The translations under genes and the position numbers were made by a program. DNA of 64,000 nt from CAIVAT01 sp964473485. GTDB lineage: Bacteria; Bacteroidota; Bacteroidia; Bacteroidales; FEN-979. Numbering within the stretch: position 1 is the first letter of the stretch; the number at the start of each line of letters is the position of its first letter. Of the stretch, positions 37,835-46,424 are shown in pieces. The notes below the pieces were generated by a model, which ran no database searches, was not told where the DNA came from, and worked only from the letters and a program-made list of their open reading frames with translations. Location: positions 152,770-216,769 of the forward strand of contig CAYYPH010000003.1 of the NCBI GenBank assembly GCA_964473485.1, given 5' to 3'.

Positions 37835-39022
37835 TTATAACTTCACAAATTTCCCAACCGACAGTTTCCTTTCTTCCGTCACCTTCACAAAATAAACCCC
37901 GCTCTTCCATCCGCTGACATCAATGGTGACTTTTGGTTCTGTGATTGCTTGTTGTAGGATTTGTTGACCGCTGGTATTGTGGATGGAGATTGAGCCGTTA
38001 GATGGGGTTTCGATGGTGATGGCAGTGGATGCGGGGTTTGGGCTCACGTGAAGATTGTTGGTATTATCATTTGGTTCATTTACGGAGACAGGGAACCCTC
38101 CGCCATTTGTGGTTTTGAAAATGGTGTTCCAACCCACGATAAATCCAGTATCCTGTGCAGGAAAGAAAACAGAAGTGCAATTGAACCAATAACTCGTACC
38201 AGTTAATAATTGTTTAAACCAAGTTGAGCCGCCATCGGTTGTTTTATAGACCTCCTCATTTCCAACAATGTAGCCTGTGTTAACATCAGTAAAATATACT
38301 GATTGAAAATCTTTCCCAATACTAATTGGATTAGAAATCCAATGCTGTCCCCCATCAGTCGTCTTCAAAACAGTTTTATTTCCAACTATATAGCCAGTAT
38401 CAATTGCTGGAAAAAATACAGATAGTAATAATTGGTTTGTACCACTTGATTGAGCAGCCCAGTTTAATCCTCCATCGCTTGTTTTCAATATGATGCCTGA
38501 AATTCCAACAGCGTATCCGTTATAACCATCGATAAAGTATACAGAAAACAACGTATTACTTGGACTTAATTGGGTAACCCAGTTTTCCCCTCCATCGGTC
38601 GTTTTATCGATACTACTTACAATAACACCGAAGTTCCCTACGGCATATCCCGTGTCAGCAGTCGGAAAGTGAATCGAAAGATAATCACGATGCGGAGTTG
38701 TTAGTGCTGTCCAGTTTGCCCCTCCATCAGTTGTCTTCGATATCCCTATAAGTTCATTCTCACCCCCATTAACGTAGCCTGTGTTAGCATTGACAAACCA
38801 TATCGACGAACCAGAAAAAGTATTTTGACAAACAGTAGACCAGTTTTCCCCTCCGTCAGTGGTTTTAATTATTATATCTCCCGCTATTGCATACCCCGTG
38901 TTCACATCTGTAAAACAGACGGAAGTAAGCCAAAAATAAATTTGTTCCTTATATGGATACCATTGAGCCATTACCCCGTTCACCAAGAACATCGCAACTA
39001 TTGAAACGAGAAGGTTCTTCAT
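37835..39022 (-). CDS. Ycf48/BNR-like beta-propeller protein with T9SS type A sorting domain
   Basis: 395 residues from ATG 39022 (MKNLLVSIVAMFLV signal peptide, cleavage near VMAQ). Seven repeats of about 45-50 residues carry the KTTDGG-x-W motif (for example KTTDGGENW, KTTDGGQHW) paired with FxDxNTGYxVG, as in Ycf48-like or BNR-type propellers. The C-terminal ~75 residues are a sorting domain (SPNPASTAITIE, SIHNTSGQQIL, WKSGVYFVKV). It is likely a secreted or surface protein, perhaps binding. It runs toward the DCC pseudogene, with 7 bases between stops. Confidence 0.88.
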   Translation of the reverse strand: MKNLLVSIVAMFLVNGVMAQWYPYKEQIYFWLTSVCFTDVNTGYAIAGDIIIKTTDGGENWSTVCQNTFSGSSIWFVNANTGYVNGGENELIGISKTTDGGANWTALTTPHRDYLSIHFPTADTGYAVGNFGVIVSSIDKTTDGGENWVTQLSPSNTLFSVYFIDGYNGYAVGISGIILKTSDGGLNWAAQSSGTNQLLLSVFFPAIDTGYIVGNKTVLKTTDGGQHWISNPISIGKDFQSVYFTDVNTGYIVGNEEVYKTTDGGSTWFKQLLTGTSYWFNCTSVFFPAQDTGFIVGWNTIFKTTNGGGFPVSVNEPNDNTNNLHVSPNPASTAITIETPSNGSISIHNTSGQQILQQAITEPKVTIDVSGWKSGVYFVKVTEERKLSVGKFVKL

Positions 39023-39300
39023 AGAAATGGAATGATACACAAACTAACTTTTTGGAACTGCCTGAAAGAGTAAGAAATTAACAAACGGATAAGAAATCGA
39101 AAATTTCTAACCAGTCCGAAACAGCACCAAGAACATTTGCTAAATATACCAAAATTAGGCAGAATGTCAAAACTAGGCATATAACTTTAACCAAAAATCA
39201 ATCAGTAATTAATTCTCCTCTAACTGCACATGTCAACGGAGTAATTGACGTCAACAAATACAATAAGATTTTTGGTGTTGGATTTTATTAAATCCAACCA

Positions 39301-39411
39301 TGATGTATCACTATTAGAGTACACTTGAAAATGATACATTTTTTGACCTGAAAAAGTTGGAGAATACGTCAAAATGTATTATATTTGTGGTTATATTATA
39401 TATGATACATT
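39301..39411 (+). promoter_or_regulatory. Serine recombinase promoter flanked by repeated ATGATACATT sites
   Basis: TTG at 39357-39359, a 20-base spacer and TATATTTG at 39380-39387 form a good Bacteroidota promoter. ATGATACATT occurs exactly at 39331-39340 (just upstream) and at 39402-39411 (just downstream of the expected start and touching the ATG). An inverted near-copy, TGATGTATCA, is at 39301-39310, and AAATGTATT at 39372-39380 overlaps the -7 box. This looks like an operator set for a repressor, possibly the recombinase itself. Confidence 0.55.
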
Positions 39412-40047
39412 ATGGAGGTTGTAATCTGGTCACGGGTCAGTTCACAGACGCAGGATAATCAGCGGCAAATTTTAAGCCTCAAAGAGGTGGCCGCCCAAAA
39501 AGGATGGAAGGTGAAACGGGTTTTCACCGAAACCATTTCAGGAACCATCAGCACTCAGGAACGAAAGGAATTCGGGAAGTTGCTGGAATACGTCAAGGCC
39601 AACAATATCTCCATTGTGATGGTCTCCGAAATCAGCCGTATCGGTCGTCGTGTGGTGGATATCCTGAACACCGTTGACCTATTACATAAAAATGGTGTTG
39701 GGCTGTTCCTGCAACAGTTCAACATGATCTCCTTCGAGGGCGGCAAGGAAAATCCAATGGCGATGCTTCTATTTCAGGTTTTGTCCATTGGGGCACAGAT
39801 GGAAAATGAACATCGAAAACTTAGGCAGGCCGAAGGGGTCCGTCTGGCCAAATTGCAGAACAAGTACAAAGGGCGCAAGTCTGGCAGTCAAGGGGACCGC
39901 CAGAAGATGCTGAAAAAGTATTCGAATGTGGTTGAACTTTTGAAAAAAACAAACCTAAGCCTACGCAGCATTGCCAAGCATACAGACCGCTCAATCAATA
40001 CCGTGAGAAAAGTAAAAGCAATTTTGCTGGGTGCAAACGGGAAGTAG
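39412..40047 (+). CDS. Serine recombinase (resolvase/invertase family)
   Basis: 211 residues. The catalytic serine is in WSRVSSQTQDNQ (Ser10). The arginine-rich active-site motif appears as SEISRIGRRVVDIL. A long helix follows (ENEHRKLRQAEGVRLAK), then a C-terminal helix-turn-helix (LSLRSIAKHTDRSINTVRKV). Length fits small resolvase/invertases rather than large serine integrases. It may resolve dimers, invert a segment or act as a second mobility enzyme. Codon use is closer to balanced GC than the DNA flanking it, suggesting a separate origin. Putative operators surround its promoter. Confidence 0.92.
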   Translation: MEVVIWSRVSSQTQDNQRQILSLKEVAAQKGWKVKRVFTETISGTISTQERKEFGKLLEYVKANNISIVMVSEISRIGRRVVDILNTVDLLHKNGVGLFLQQFNMISFEGGKENPMAMLLFQVLSIGAQMENEHRKLRQAEGVRLAKLQNKYKGRKSGSQGDRQKMLKKYSNVVELLKKTNLSLRSIAKHTDRSINTVRKVKAILLGANGK

Positions 40048-40289
40048 GGCTTTATTCGGTCACTTGGACCACACATCACAGGCCCTAATATTCAAAGACT
40101 ATCTTCAATAGTATTCCTTTCCATCATTTTGATTAAAAACCATTATGAATAGAATATTTTTATAATCTATTCATTATTAATTATATAAACGAAAAAGTTA
40201 TTCACCATTGAATCGAAGAATTGACAAGGGTTTTCAGCGATAGGCATCTCAAGATATAATATATACAGGCATTTCCAGAGAAGAAAAGT
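40048..40289. other. AT-rich intergenic stretch
   Basis: No gene seen. TAGGGC at 40045 and GGCCCTA at 40081, with an inner GGTC/GACC pair, could form a weak terminator hairpin after the recombinase gene. Confidence 0.35.
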
Positions 40290-40319
40290 TTGGATTTCAA
40301 AATTCCTTGCTTATTTTTG
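40290..40319 (+). promoter_or_regulatory. Bacteroidota-type promoter of the deiminase operon
   Basis: TTG at 40290-40292, a 19-base spacer and TATTTTTG at 40312-40319. Transcription would begin near 40326, about 55 bases before the first gene of the three-gene operon. Confidence 0.55.
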
Positions 40320-40379
40320 CAGCGACATGCCTTAATGTATTGATATTTAATTTATTAAATAATTCTTTTAATAAATAAT

Positions 40380-40973
40380 ATGAGAACTCTTGACGTTAAT
40401 AAACTTCACATCATTGCCCGTGAGTACGAAGCGAATGGCGGGTGCCAAAGAATCTATGTCGTTAATAAAACACCAGACAATATTTATATTGATCCGTTAT
40501 GCGTCCCTGTTGACATCGCCGAATCGCATGTTGGTTCTCTCCAACACTACAACCAGTTCATGAAGTTCTGCTGCCCCATCCCAATGGACCTTGACGAGGA
40601 GGTCATAAAGTTGATGAAGTCGGAGTTTTACCGATTCCCCGTCAAGGAACAACGAAAACTCATCCAGTTATATGACCCCGATATCTTCAGCAAATCAACC
40701 CCGATTCTTGGGGAGGAAGTTTATGATTACGTGACGAGCAGATTGTTATTACCTTTGAGTGTGGGGGAATTCAAACAGATCGAAAACGGTTTCAGGCTCA
40801 GGTGGAACTACTCCTGCGGCCAGTTTGCTGGGGATGGTGATTTTAAGAGGGCAACGGACCAGTACCTTACGGCGATTGAGTTTCAGATAGACCGTCGCAA
40901 GATGAACAAGGTGGTTGACCTAATACTGGAATACCTTGAATGGATTGGACAATGGGGATGGAACCCTAAATGA
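40380..40973 (+). CDS. Hypothetical protein, first gene of the deiminase operon
   Basis: 197 residues, soluble, with no signal peptide. A mixed alpha/beta N-terminus (YEANGGCQRIYVVNK) is followed by a helical middle, then an aromatic-rich stretch (RLRWNYSCGQFAGDGD) and a helix ending in EYLEWIGQWGWNPK. I do not recognise the family. Twenty bases separate it from the next gene, and a promoter lies upstream, so it is probably co-transcribed with the two genes that follow. Confidence 0.75.
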   Translation: MRTLDVNKLHIIAREYEANGGCQRIYVVNKTPDNIYIDPLCVPVDIAESHVGSLQHYNQFMKFCCPIPMDLDEEVIKLMKSEFYRFPVKEQRKLIQLYDPDIFSKSTPILGEEVYDYVTSRLLLPLSVGEFKQIENGFRLRWNYSCGQFAGDGDFKRATDQYLTAIEFQIDRRKMNKVVDLILEYLEWIGQWGWNPK

Positions 40974-40993
40974 AATAATTTTAACCTTAAACC

Positions 40994-41695
40994 ATGAATA
41001 TGAAACAAGATTTCAATTTCTTAAAGGTAATAAACGAGTCTGATGACCTTTACAATGAATTTTACAGGATGGCTGATACCTTATTCAATGAATTTGCTGT
41101 ATTCGTCGAGAATGGAGACATATTCTTCTTGGTTGATATCGAATTCTACCTACTATCTTCATGGCATCAGGATTTTTATACCTATGGTCACCCAGAGCAG
41201 TTAGGTTTTGGCCAATGGTTTAAACATGCATCGGGGATGGACTTTGTCTTTGGTGACTCAGAGAAAAGCGTATATGCTGGAATCCTTATTCGTGGAATCC
41301 AAAAAGTTTATGACAGAGCCGCTTTTATAAATGGGCCGATAAACGTCCGTGATGCTCTATCTCAAAAGGATCATACAGTTACCTCGAGAGATTTAAATGA
41401 TAAAATTAAATTAAAAAAAAGGGGGATAAAGGAAACTCGTCAAGTTTTTATTTCTGGTCGAGTTGGATTAACATGCAGAAGTATATATGAACACCATAAG
41501 CGGATGTTAAAATCAGAAAACGGCTTTGATAAAACTATATCCCTTAAACACGAATCATTTATAACCAGAAGGTATCGGTTTTTAACGGAGATATGCTCAA
41601 AAAACCAATTCAAAGAAAAGGCTCGTGTCCAAGCATTGTCGGTGGATGCAGATATCTCCCATGCTGATGAAATCAATAAGATATTCTGCTCATAA
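40994..41695 (+). CDS. Hypothetical protein, faint 3-methyladenine-glycosylase-like pattern
   Basis: 233 residues. The middle region reads LVDIEFYLLSSWHQDFYTYGHPEQ, GQWFKHASGMDFVFGD, YAGILIRGIQKV and FINGPINVRDAL (each quoted in parts). The order of motifs, an acidic residue beside an aromatic strand, a loop, then xILIRxI and GP-x-x-x-x-AL, recalls alkyladenine DNA glycosylases, where the equivalent pieces are E-EAY, a hairpin, VLIRA and GPG-L-ALG. The likeness is weak, and key residues are not all conserved. The C-terminus is basic. It is the second gene of the deiminase operon (20 and 14 base gaps). Confidence 0.7.
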   Translation: MNMKQDFNFLKVINESDDLYNEFYRMADTLFNEFAVFVENGDIFFLVDIEFYLLSSWHQDFYTYGHPEQLGFGQWFKHASGMDFVFGDSEKSVYAGILIRGIQKVYDRAAFINGPINVRDALSQKDHTVTSRDLNDKIKLKKRGIKETRQVFISGRVGLTCRSIYEHHKRMLKSENGFDKTISLKHESFITRRYRFLTEICSKNQFKEKARVQALSVDADISHADEINKIFCS

Positions 41696-41709
41696 AGGAT
41701 AAATCCATA

Positions 41710-42567
41710 ATGGCAATTCAAAAGACCTTATTTTCACATGTGTTATATAAAACCTTCGCCTCAAAGTGGATATCAATGTTTCAGAAAACACTTTTTGCAA
41801 ATGGAATTTCATACCAATTAATTAGTGGCACCAATGACATTTGGCTCAGAGACTTCATGCCCGTCAGGATCAGAAATAACAAGTATGTTCAGTTCAGCCT
41901 TACCAAGAACTACTACCTCAGAAAAGACAGACATAAATTGACTGATCCAGCACCCATTTGCAAGTCACTTGGAATTGATCCCATTGTATCCATGTTAAAT
42001 AATGGTATTCCAATATACCTTGATGGTGGGAATGTAATTCTTAACCCCAGCAAGACAAAGGCGATCATAACTGAAAAGGTTTTTGATGATAATGAAATCC
42101 CTCGGCAGGGCCTTGAACGTTTACTGAAGAAAGTTCTTGAGGTGGAACAGGTCATCTTTATCCCAGTTGAGGATGGTGATGATACTGGGCATAGCGATGG
42201 GATGGTGAGGTTTGTTGATGACCATACCGTCGTGGCCAACGACTATGCCAATATCGATGTATCGCAGTCCTTTAAGGACAGGTTTTATTCAACCCTATCG
42301 GATGCTGGATTTAAGGTTCTGTTGGTACCATACAACCCAGTTTATGAAAGGTTTGAAGGTTACTGGGTCGCCACTGGGTGCTACATCAACTACCTGCATG
42401 CTGGAACCAAGGTTCTCCTGCCAACCTTTGATGATCCCGTGAATGATGAAAATGCCATCCAACGGTTTGGTGAGGTCTTTGGGCCAGAGAATATCATCCC
42501 AGTTCCGTCGCTTGAAGTCTCCAGAGGTGGCGGGGTGCTCAACTGTCTAAGTTGGGAGTGTTTTTGA
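41710..42567 (+). CDS. Agmatine deiminase / peptidylarginine-deiminase family protein
   Basis: 285 residues. Guanidino-group-modifying enzyme signatures are complete: NDIWLRDFMP, LDGGNVI, GHSDGMVRFVD (catalytic Asp/His region) and the catalytic cysteine in GGGVLNCLSW at the C-terminus. The family hydrolyses agmatine or arginine-like guanidines to the carbamoyl/citrulline form plus ammonia. It is shorter than housekeeping agmatine deiminase (~350-370) and lacks a signal peptide, so it resembles the short accessory branch in Bacteroidota. It follows two unknown genes in the same operon and no putrescine-pathway gene is nearby, so its substrate is open. Confidence 0.88.
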   Translation: MAIQKTLFSHVLYKTFASKWISMFQKTLFANGISYQLISGTNDIWLRDFMPVRIRNNKYVQFSLTKNYYLRKDRHKLTDPAPICKSLGIDPIVSMLNNGIPIYLDGGNVILNPSKTKAIITEKVFDDNEIPRQGLERLLKKVLEVEQVIFIPVEDGDDTGHSDGMVRFVDDHTVVANDYANIDVSQSFKDRFYSTLSDAGFKVLLVPYNPVYERFEGYWVATGCYINYLHAGTKVLLPTFDDPVNDENAIQRFGEVFGPENIIPVPSLEVSRGGGVLNCLSWECF

Positions 42568-42610
42568 AGGAACTGCGGATTTCAATCCATCAACCCCTCC
42601 CAATACCAAA

Positions 42611-42636
42611 AAAGCCCGATTTCAATGTCGGGCTTT
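42611..42636. terminator. Terminator between the deiminase operon and the AT-hook gene
   Basis: AAAGCCCGA / TCGGGCTTT, a perfect 9-bp stem with an 8-base loop and flanking A and T runs. It works for the plus operon and the convergent minus gene. Confidence 0.8.
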
Positions 42637-42657
42637 GTTGCTTTCAACAATCTTTTT

Positions 42658-43089
42658 CTATTCGGTAACGGGAACTTCAGCATTTTGCTCCGCTTGTTTG
42701 GGAGCCTTGGTTGCTTTCTTTACAGTGCTCTTTGTTTCCTTGACCTTCTTTGGTGCATTTTTTGATGTGGCCTTCTTTGCCTTTTTAACCACCTTTTTCA
42801 CGGGTTCTTTCTTCTCTTCCACAACTGGCGGTGCTAAAACGGTTTTATCATCAACCTTTGGTTTTCTGCCTCTTTTCTTCGGGGCGGTCTTCTCAGCGGG
42901 GACCTGTTTCTTCCTGCCCCGTTTGGATGCTGGTTTCTTTTCCAGTTTTGCCGCTGGTGCTGAAGGGTCAAGTTTTTTAAGAATTTCCCTTATTTGGTCA
43001 GCGTAGAGTAAAACATCCTCCAACTCCTGCTGGTAGTTCTGCACAAGCAGTTCGAGTTGTTCTTTTGTAAATTGTACTGTTTTTGCCAT
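42658..43089 (-). CDS. Lysine-rich histone-H1-like protein with AT-hook motifs
   Basis: 143 residues. A short helical N-terminus with a coiled-coil pattern (ELLVQNYQQELEDVLLYADQIREIL, quoted as segments) is followed by a long disordered Lys/Ala/Pro tail. Two AT-hook-like motifs occur: KRGRKKQ and KRGRKPK, where RGRKP is the classic minor-groove binder. This layout matches histone-H1-like DNA-binding proteins found in Bacteroidota and their elements. It probably coats or bends AT-rich DNA. A matching promoter is seen just upstream. Confidence 0.8.
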   Translation of the reverse strand: MAKTVQFTKEQLELLVQNYQQELEDVLLYADQIREILKKLDPSAPAAKLEKKPASKRGRKKQVPAEKTAPKKRGRKPKVDDKTVLAPPVVEEKKEPVKKVVKKAKKATSKNAPKKVKETKSTVKKATKAPKQAEQNAEVPVTE

Positions 43090-43112
43090 AACGATGTGGT
43101 TTTTTTCAACTG

Positions 43113-43144
43113 CGAAGATAATTAAGTATTTAAATCAAAAACAA
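43113..43144 (-). promoter_or_regulatory. Promoter of the AT-hook protein gene
   Basis: On the minus strand TTG (43144-43142), a 21-base spacer and TATCTTCG (43120-43113) fit the Bacteroidota -33/-7 pattern with one mismatch in the -7 box. It lies about 25 bases before the start codon. Confidence 0.45.
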
Positions 43145-43454
43145 GGTAGACAGGTGGACAGGGTAAATCGTCATTTTTAAACATTTTAGAAAACTCATAC
43201 CAGACAATTTTCGATTTACATTTTTTTTCTTACTTCAGGTTTACAAAAAATCATTTTTTTTGGCATTTCATCCTGTCCACCTGTCCACCCCCCCTTTGAT
43301 TTTTATTGCCCCCATCTGGAAGGATTTCCGACTTTTTAAAATTTTTTTACTTTTTTTCCCATTTTCTCTTTTCTTTAAAATTTTTCTAACTATTTATTGA
43401 TGTAAGGGCAAACCAAAAAAAAGCCTTTTCTAATAAAAGTTTAAAAAGAAAATT
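43145..43454. other. Poly-T-rich intergenic region, possible replication-related sequence
   Basis: About 310 bases with repeated T4-T8 tracts, a run of C's (CCACCCCCCC near 43290) and two copies of TGTCCACCTG near 43280 with a partial copy (CAGGTGGACAGG, inverted) at 43151. It lies between a DNA-binding protein gene and a replication gene, so it could include an origin or operator, but nothing decisive is visible. Confidence 0.35.
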
Positions 43455-43646
43455 ATGAATGCGAAAGAAAAATTGGAACGAATTAAAATGAATCTCTGCC
43501 TCGAAAAAGAGTTTTATGATCTGTTATTGGAACAGGCCCAGAATGACTACATGAGGGTCAGCACATGGACCACGCAGTACCTCAAAAAGAACCTGCTTGG
43601 CAGCAATAAGAAGATAAACAGGGTCGAATCAAATGGAAAAGCATGA
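43455..43646 (+). CDS. Small ribbon-helix-helix-like protein
   Basis: 63 residues. NLCLEKEFYDLLLEQAQ followed by MRVSTWTTQYLKKNLL has the spacing of a short strand and two helices as in Arc/CopG-type DNA-binding proteins, with STWTTQYL as the second helix. It overlaps the next gene by 14 bases, so it is translationally coupled to the primase/VapE gene and may regulate it. No close family is recognised. Confidence 0.6.
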   Translation: MNAKEKLERIKMNLCLEKEFYDLLLEQAQNDYMRVSTWTTQYLKKNLLGSNKKINRVESNGKA

Positions 43647-45732
43647 TGGAAACAACAATCAGGATTATTCATCCTTGAATTTCGGACTTTCGGTAATCCC
43701 AGTCCACAGCAATAAAATACCAGCCTTGAAGAAATGGAAGCAGTACCAGTCAGTGGTTGCCCCCGTTGAACTCTGGCATCCGCACTACATCCGTCAGGGC
43801 ACCGTTGGAATAATCACTGGGATGATCAGTGAAAACATCGAGTGCCTTGACGTAGATGTAAAAAACGACCCAACTGGGAGAATTTGGGAAGATTACAAAC
43901 TATTGATCCCCCCTGACCTGCTTGCACGGCTGATCATTCAAACCACGCCAAACAAAGGCTATCACCTTGTATATCGCTGTCCAGATGCGATAATCGGGGG
44001 AAACCAGAAACTGGCCCTGCACACAGACCAGAGCGTTATCCTCGAAACCCGTGGTGAGGGTGGTTAATTCTGCACCAACAGTATAAACAACAAAGTTATT
44101 CAGGGCAGGTTTGACCTCTCGATGCTGGATGTAGAAATTCCCGTGATAACCCCAGAAGAAAGGGAACTTCTCTTCGAATTGGCCAGAAGCCTGAACCGAT
44201 ACCGTAACCCTCTGGATAAGAAAAAATTCGAGTACAAAGAGCAGGCTGTTAATGATTTTAATGAATCCTTCAACATTATCGATCTCTTCCAGAAACATGA
44301 CTGGGAAGCAGTGAAGGAAGATGACCAGAAGGTTTACCTGCGCAGGGCAGGATCACTTGCACCGCATTCGGGTTATTATTTTAAATCCGATAAAGTCTTC
44401 TACTGCTTTTCCACCTCCACCCCCTTCACGGCTGAACGGCCATACAACCATTTTCAGGTTTTGCAGGTACTTGAAAGTAAACCAGACTATAACGCAACCC
44501 TGAAACTGCTTCCTGAACTTGGATACCCTGTGAGCAAGAAAATAAGGCCAAACATCTCATCAGAATCAATTGCCGAGCACCTAAACTCCATCGGTTTCCG
44601 TTATGATTCTTTCATTCAAGACCTCACCTACGATGGGAAAATTGTTGTTGAGAGAGTAAATAACACCATGTTTTTAAACCTGAAAAAACATTTTAAGGTA
44701 GAAATTCCCCGTGCCAGATTCGAGGAGGTTGCTAATTCCAGTTATATAACGGAATTCAATCCCATCCAAGAATACATCGAAAAGAACCGCCACAGGCAGC
44801 CCTCTGGAACGTTCAAAAAATGGGTTGACTGCCTCACGTTGAAGAACCAGAACCTCGATATAGAGATTGTTGAGCGGTTCTTCACAAAATGGTACGTGGG
44901 GCTGGTGGCACAGGCCCTCGATGGAGAGTTCCCAAACGAGTTCTTCCTTACAATTCTTTCGGTTGAGCAAGGTATTGGAAAAACGACGCTCCTCAGAAAA
45001 TACACAATTCCTGAAGAATTGCAGAAGTACCGTGTTGAACATTCGCTGTCATTCGATGATGACGTTAAGGTGCTCATGGGGCAGGCTCTTCTGATAATTG
45101 ACGATGAGATGGACGGGAGGACCTACGAGATGGAGAAGACCTTTAAAACGGTGCTGAGCATCAAGGAACTTACAACCAGACGCAAATATGACCGCAGGAT
45201 CAGTAACATCAAACGCCGTTGTTCATTCGCTGGAAGCGGGAATAACCTCCATGTTGTCCGTGAGCAGCAGAACCGAAGGATTATACCGATCGAAGTAACC
45301 AAGATCGACCGTGAGAAACTCTCCCAGATTGACCTCGATGACCTCTTTATGGAGGCCTATCATCTCTTCAAGGCGGGTTATATCTACTCCTACCAGCCAG
45401 AGGATAAGCCCCTGCTGAACCAACTGAATGAAGATTACACCCAGCAATCGGATGTCGACCTGATCTTGGACGAATATGTCGACCTGCCCCATAACGATAA
45501 TGATGGCCATGATATTACCAACCTTGATCTTGTCACCACCTTGCTATCCCTGTTCCCCCAGTTCACCAAGCGCATTAATGTCCCCACAATTGGAAAAATG
45601 ATGAATGATCGGGGATTCGTGAGAAAACGGGTTGGAAAGAAGAAGATATCCACCTACGTTATAAGCAGTCGGAGCAGGATCATCGAGTTGATGAGGTTGG
45701 AAGAGGAACATGCCAAGAACCTTCCATTCTGA
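43633..45732 (+). pseudogene. Primase-polymerase/VapE-type replication protein split by one in-frame TAA
   Basis: One continuous 700-codon frame interrupted only by TAA at codon 145 (44065-44067), after GEGG. The family has a tyrosine-containing GEGGY at this place. The N-terminal part is a bifunctional primase/polymerase domain: CLDVDVK holds the catalytic acid pair, GYHLVYR the histidine. The C-terminal part is a VapE-like helicase with Walker A GIGKTTLLRK (near 44,970) and Walker B LLIIDDEMD. Translation could restart at ATG 44122 to give a 536-residue VapE-only protein, but no good ribosome site precedes it. Such proteins replicate plasmids, phage satellites and genomic islands. It looks intact otherwise, so loss is recent or the base is an error. 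Confidence 0.82.
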
Positions 45733-45757
45733 TTTCCCTTCATTGATTTCCCTTTAA

Positions 45758-45796
45758 AAAATGCCCCATCTCCATTTTCATAAGACGGGGCATTTT
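45758..45796 (+). terminator. Terminator after the VapE gene
   Basis: AAAATGCCCCATCT pairs with AGACGGGGCATTTT (14 bp, one mismatch) across an 11-base loop, followed by a short T-rich stretch. Confidence 0.75.
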
Positions 45797-45799
45797 CCA

Positions 45800-46340
45800 T
45801 TTAAAAAGAACCCTTTGCGGGTGGAATGTTTAAGGATGTCCACCCATGATGACAACCTCTGGCATGGTTCGCAATTGCGGCGGGCATTGTTCAGGGTGCC
45901 GCATTATGGGAACTCTGGGCAAAAAAACCATTCTTCAATCGGACAACACCATCAAAGGAAGTACGCTCTTAAACTTTTTGTGGTGGCCACGTTGGCTCTT
46001 GCCCGATGATCTCAATGGTTTTTCGCTTTCAGACGCAATCAGAACGGTCAACTGGTTGGGTGATCCTTAAACCAGATGACTCAAATATAAGAAAAAAGGT
46101 TCAAAAAGGCAAGGTTTGGGAGCAAAATATTTGAATTATTTTGTTGATATACAAGTTTATAAAATAGTTTGTGGAATCAAAAAAAGGAAGAGCAGCAACA
46201 ACTGATAAAACCGTTTCCATATTGATTCCGATTGAATTAAATTCATTTCTTCTTTGGTTGTAGGTTGTATACGTTTGACGGGAAAACGACTGGGGTGATC
46301 CCAAGGGATGTGATAAGGCAGGAACTTGATTGGATACAAG
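45800..46340. other. Intergenic region without a confident gene
   Basis: About 540 bases. An open frame at 45846-46070 (74 codons, with a CGGHCSGC cysteine cluster) has no ribosome site and no family likeness, so I do not call it. The rest is AT-rich. Confidence 0.4.
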
Positions 46341-46341
46341 A

Positions 46342-46381
46342 AAAAAGCCCTGCAACCAATAACTGATCGCAGGGCCTTTTA
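46342..46381 (-). terminator. Terminator of the minus-strand T9SS gene pair
   Basis: GCCCTGC / GCAGGGC stem with a 15-base loop; on the minus strand it ends in GGCTTTTTTC. It lies about 45 bases beyond the stop codon of the 46.4-47.9 kb gene. Confidence 0.7.
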
Positions 46382-46424
46382 CTGGCAAGTCTTTCAGAAA
46401 ATAAGACCAGTGGTTATTTGAACC

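Noticed and set aside
38000..38950. Regularly spaced near-identical short repeats that look like a CRISPR array
   Set aside because: They encode the KTTDGG-x-W propeller motif of an in-frame protein; the spacing is that of protein repeats and the spacers are coding.
45846..46070. 74-codon frame with a CGGHCSGC cluster
   Set aside because: No ribosome site, no family likeness, and it overlaps other chance frames; too weak to call.
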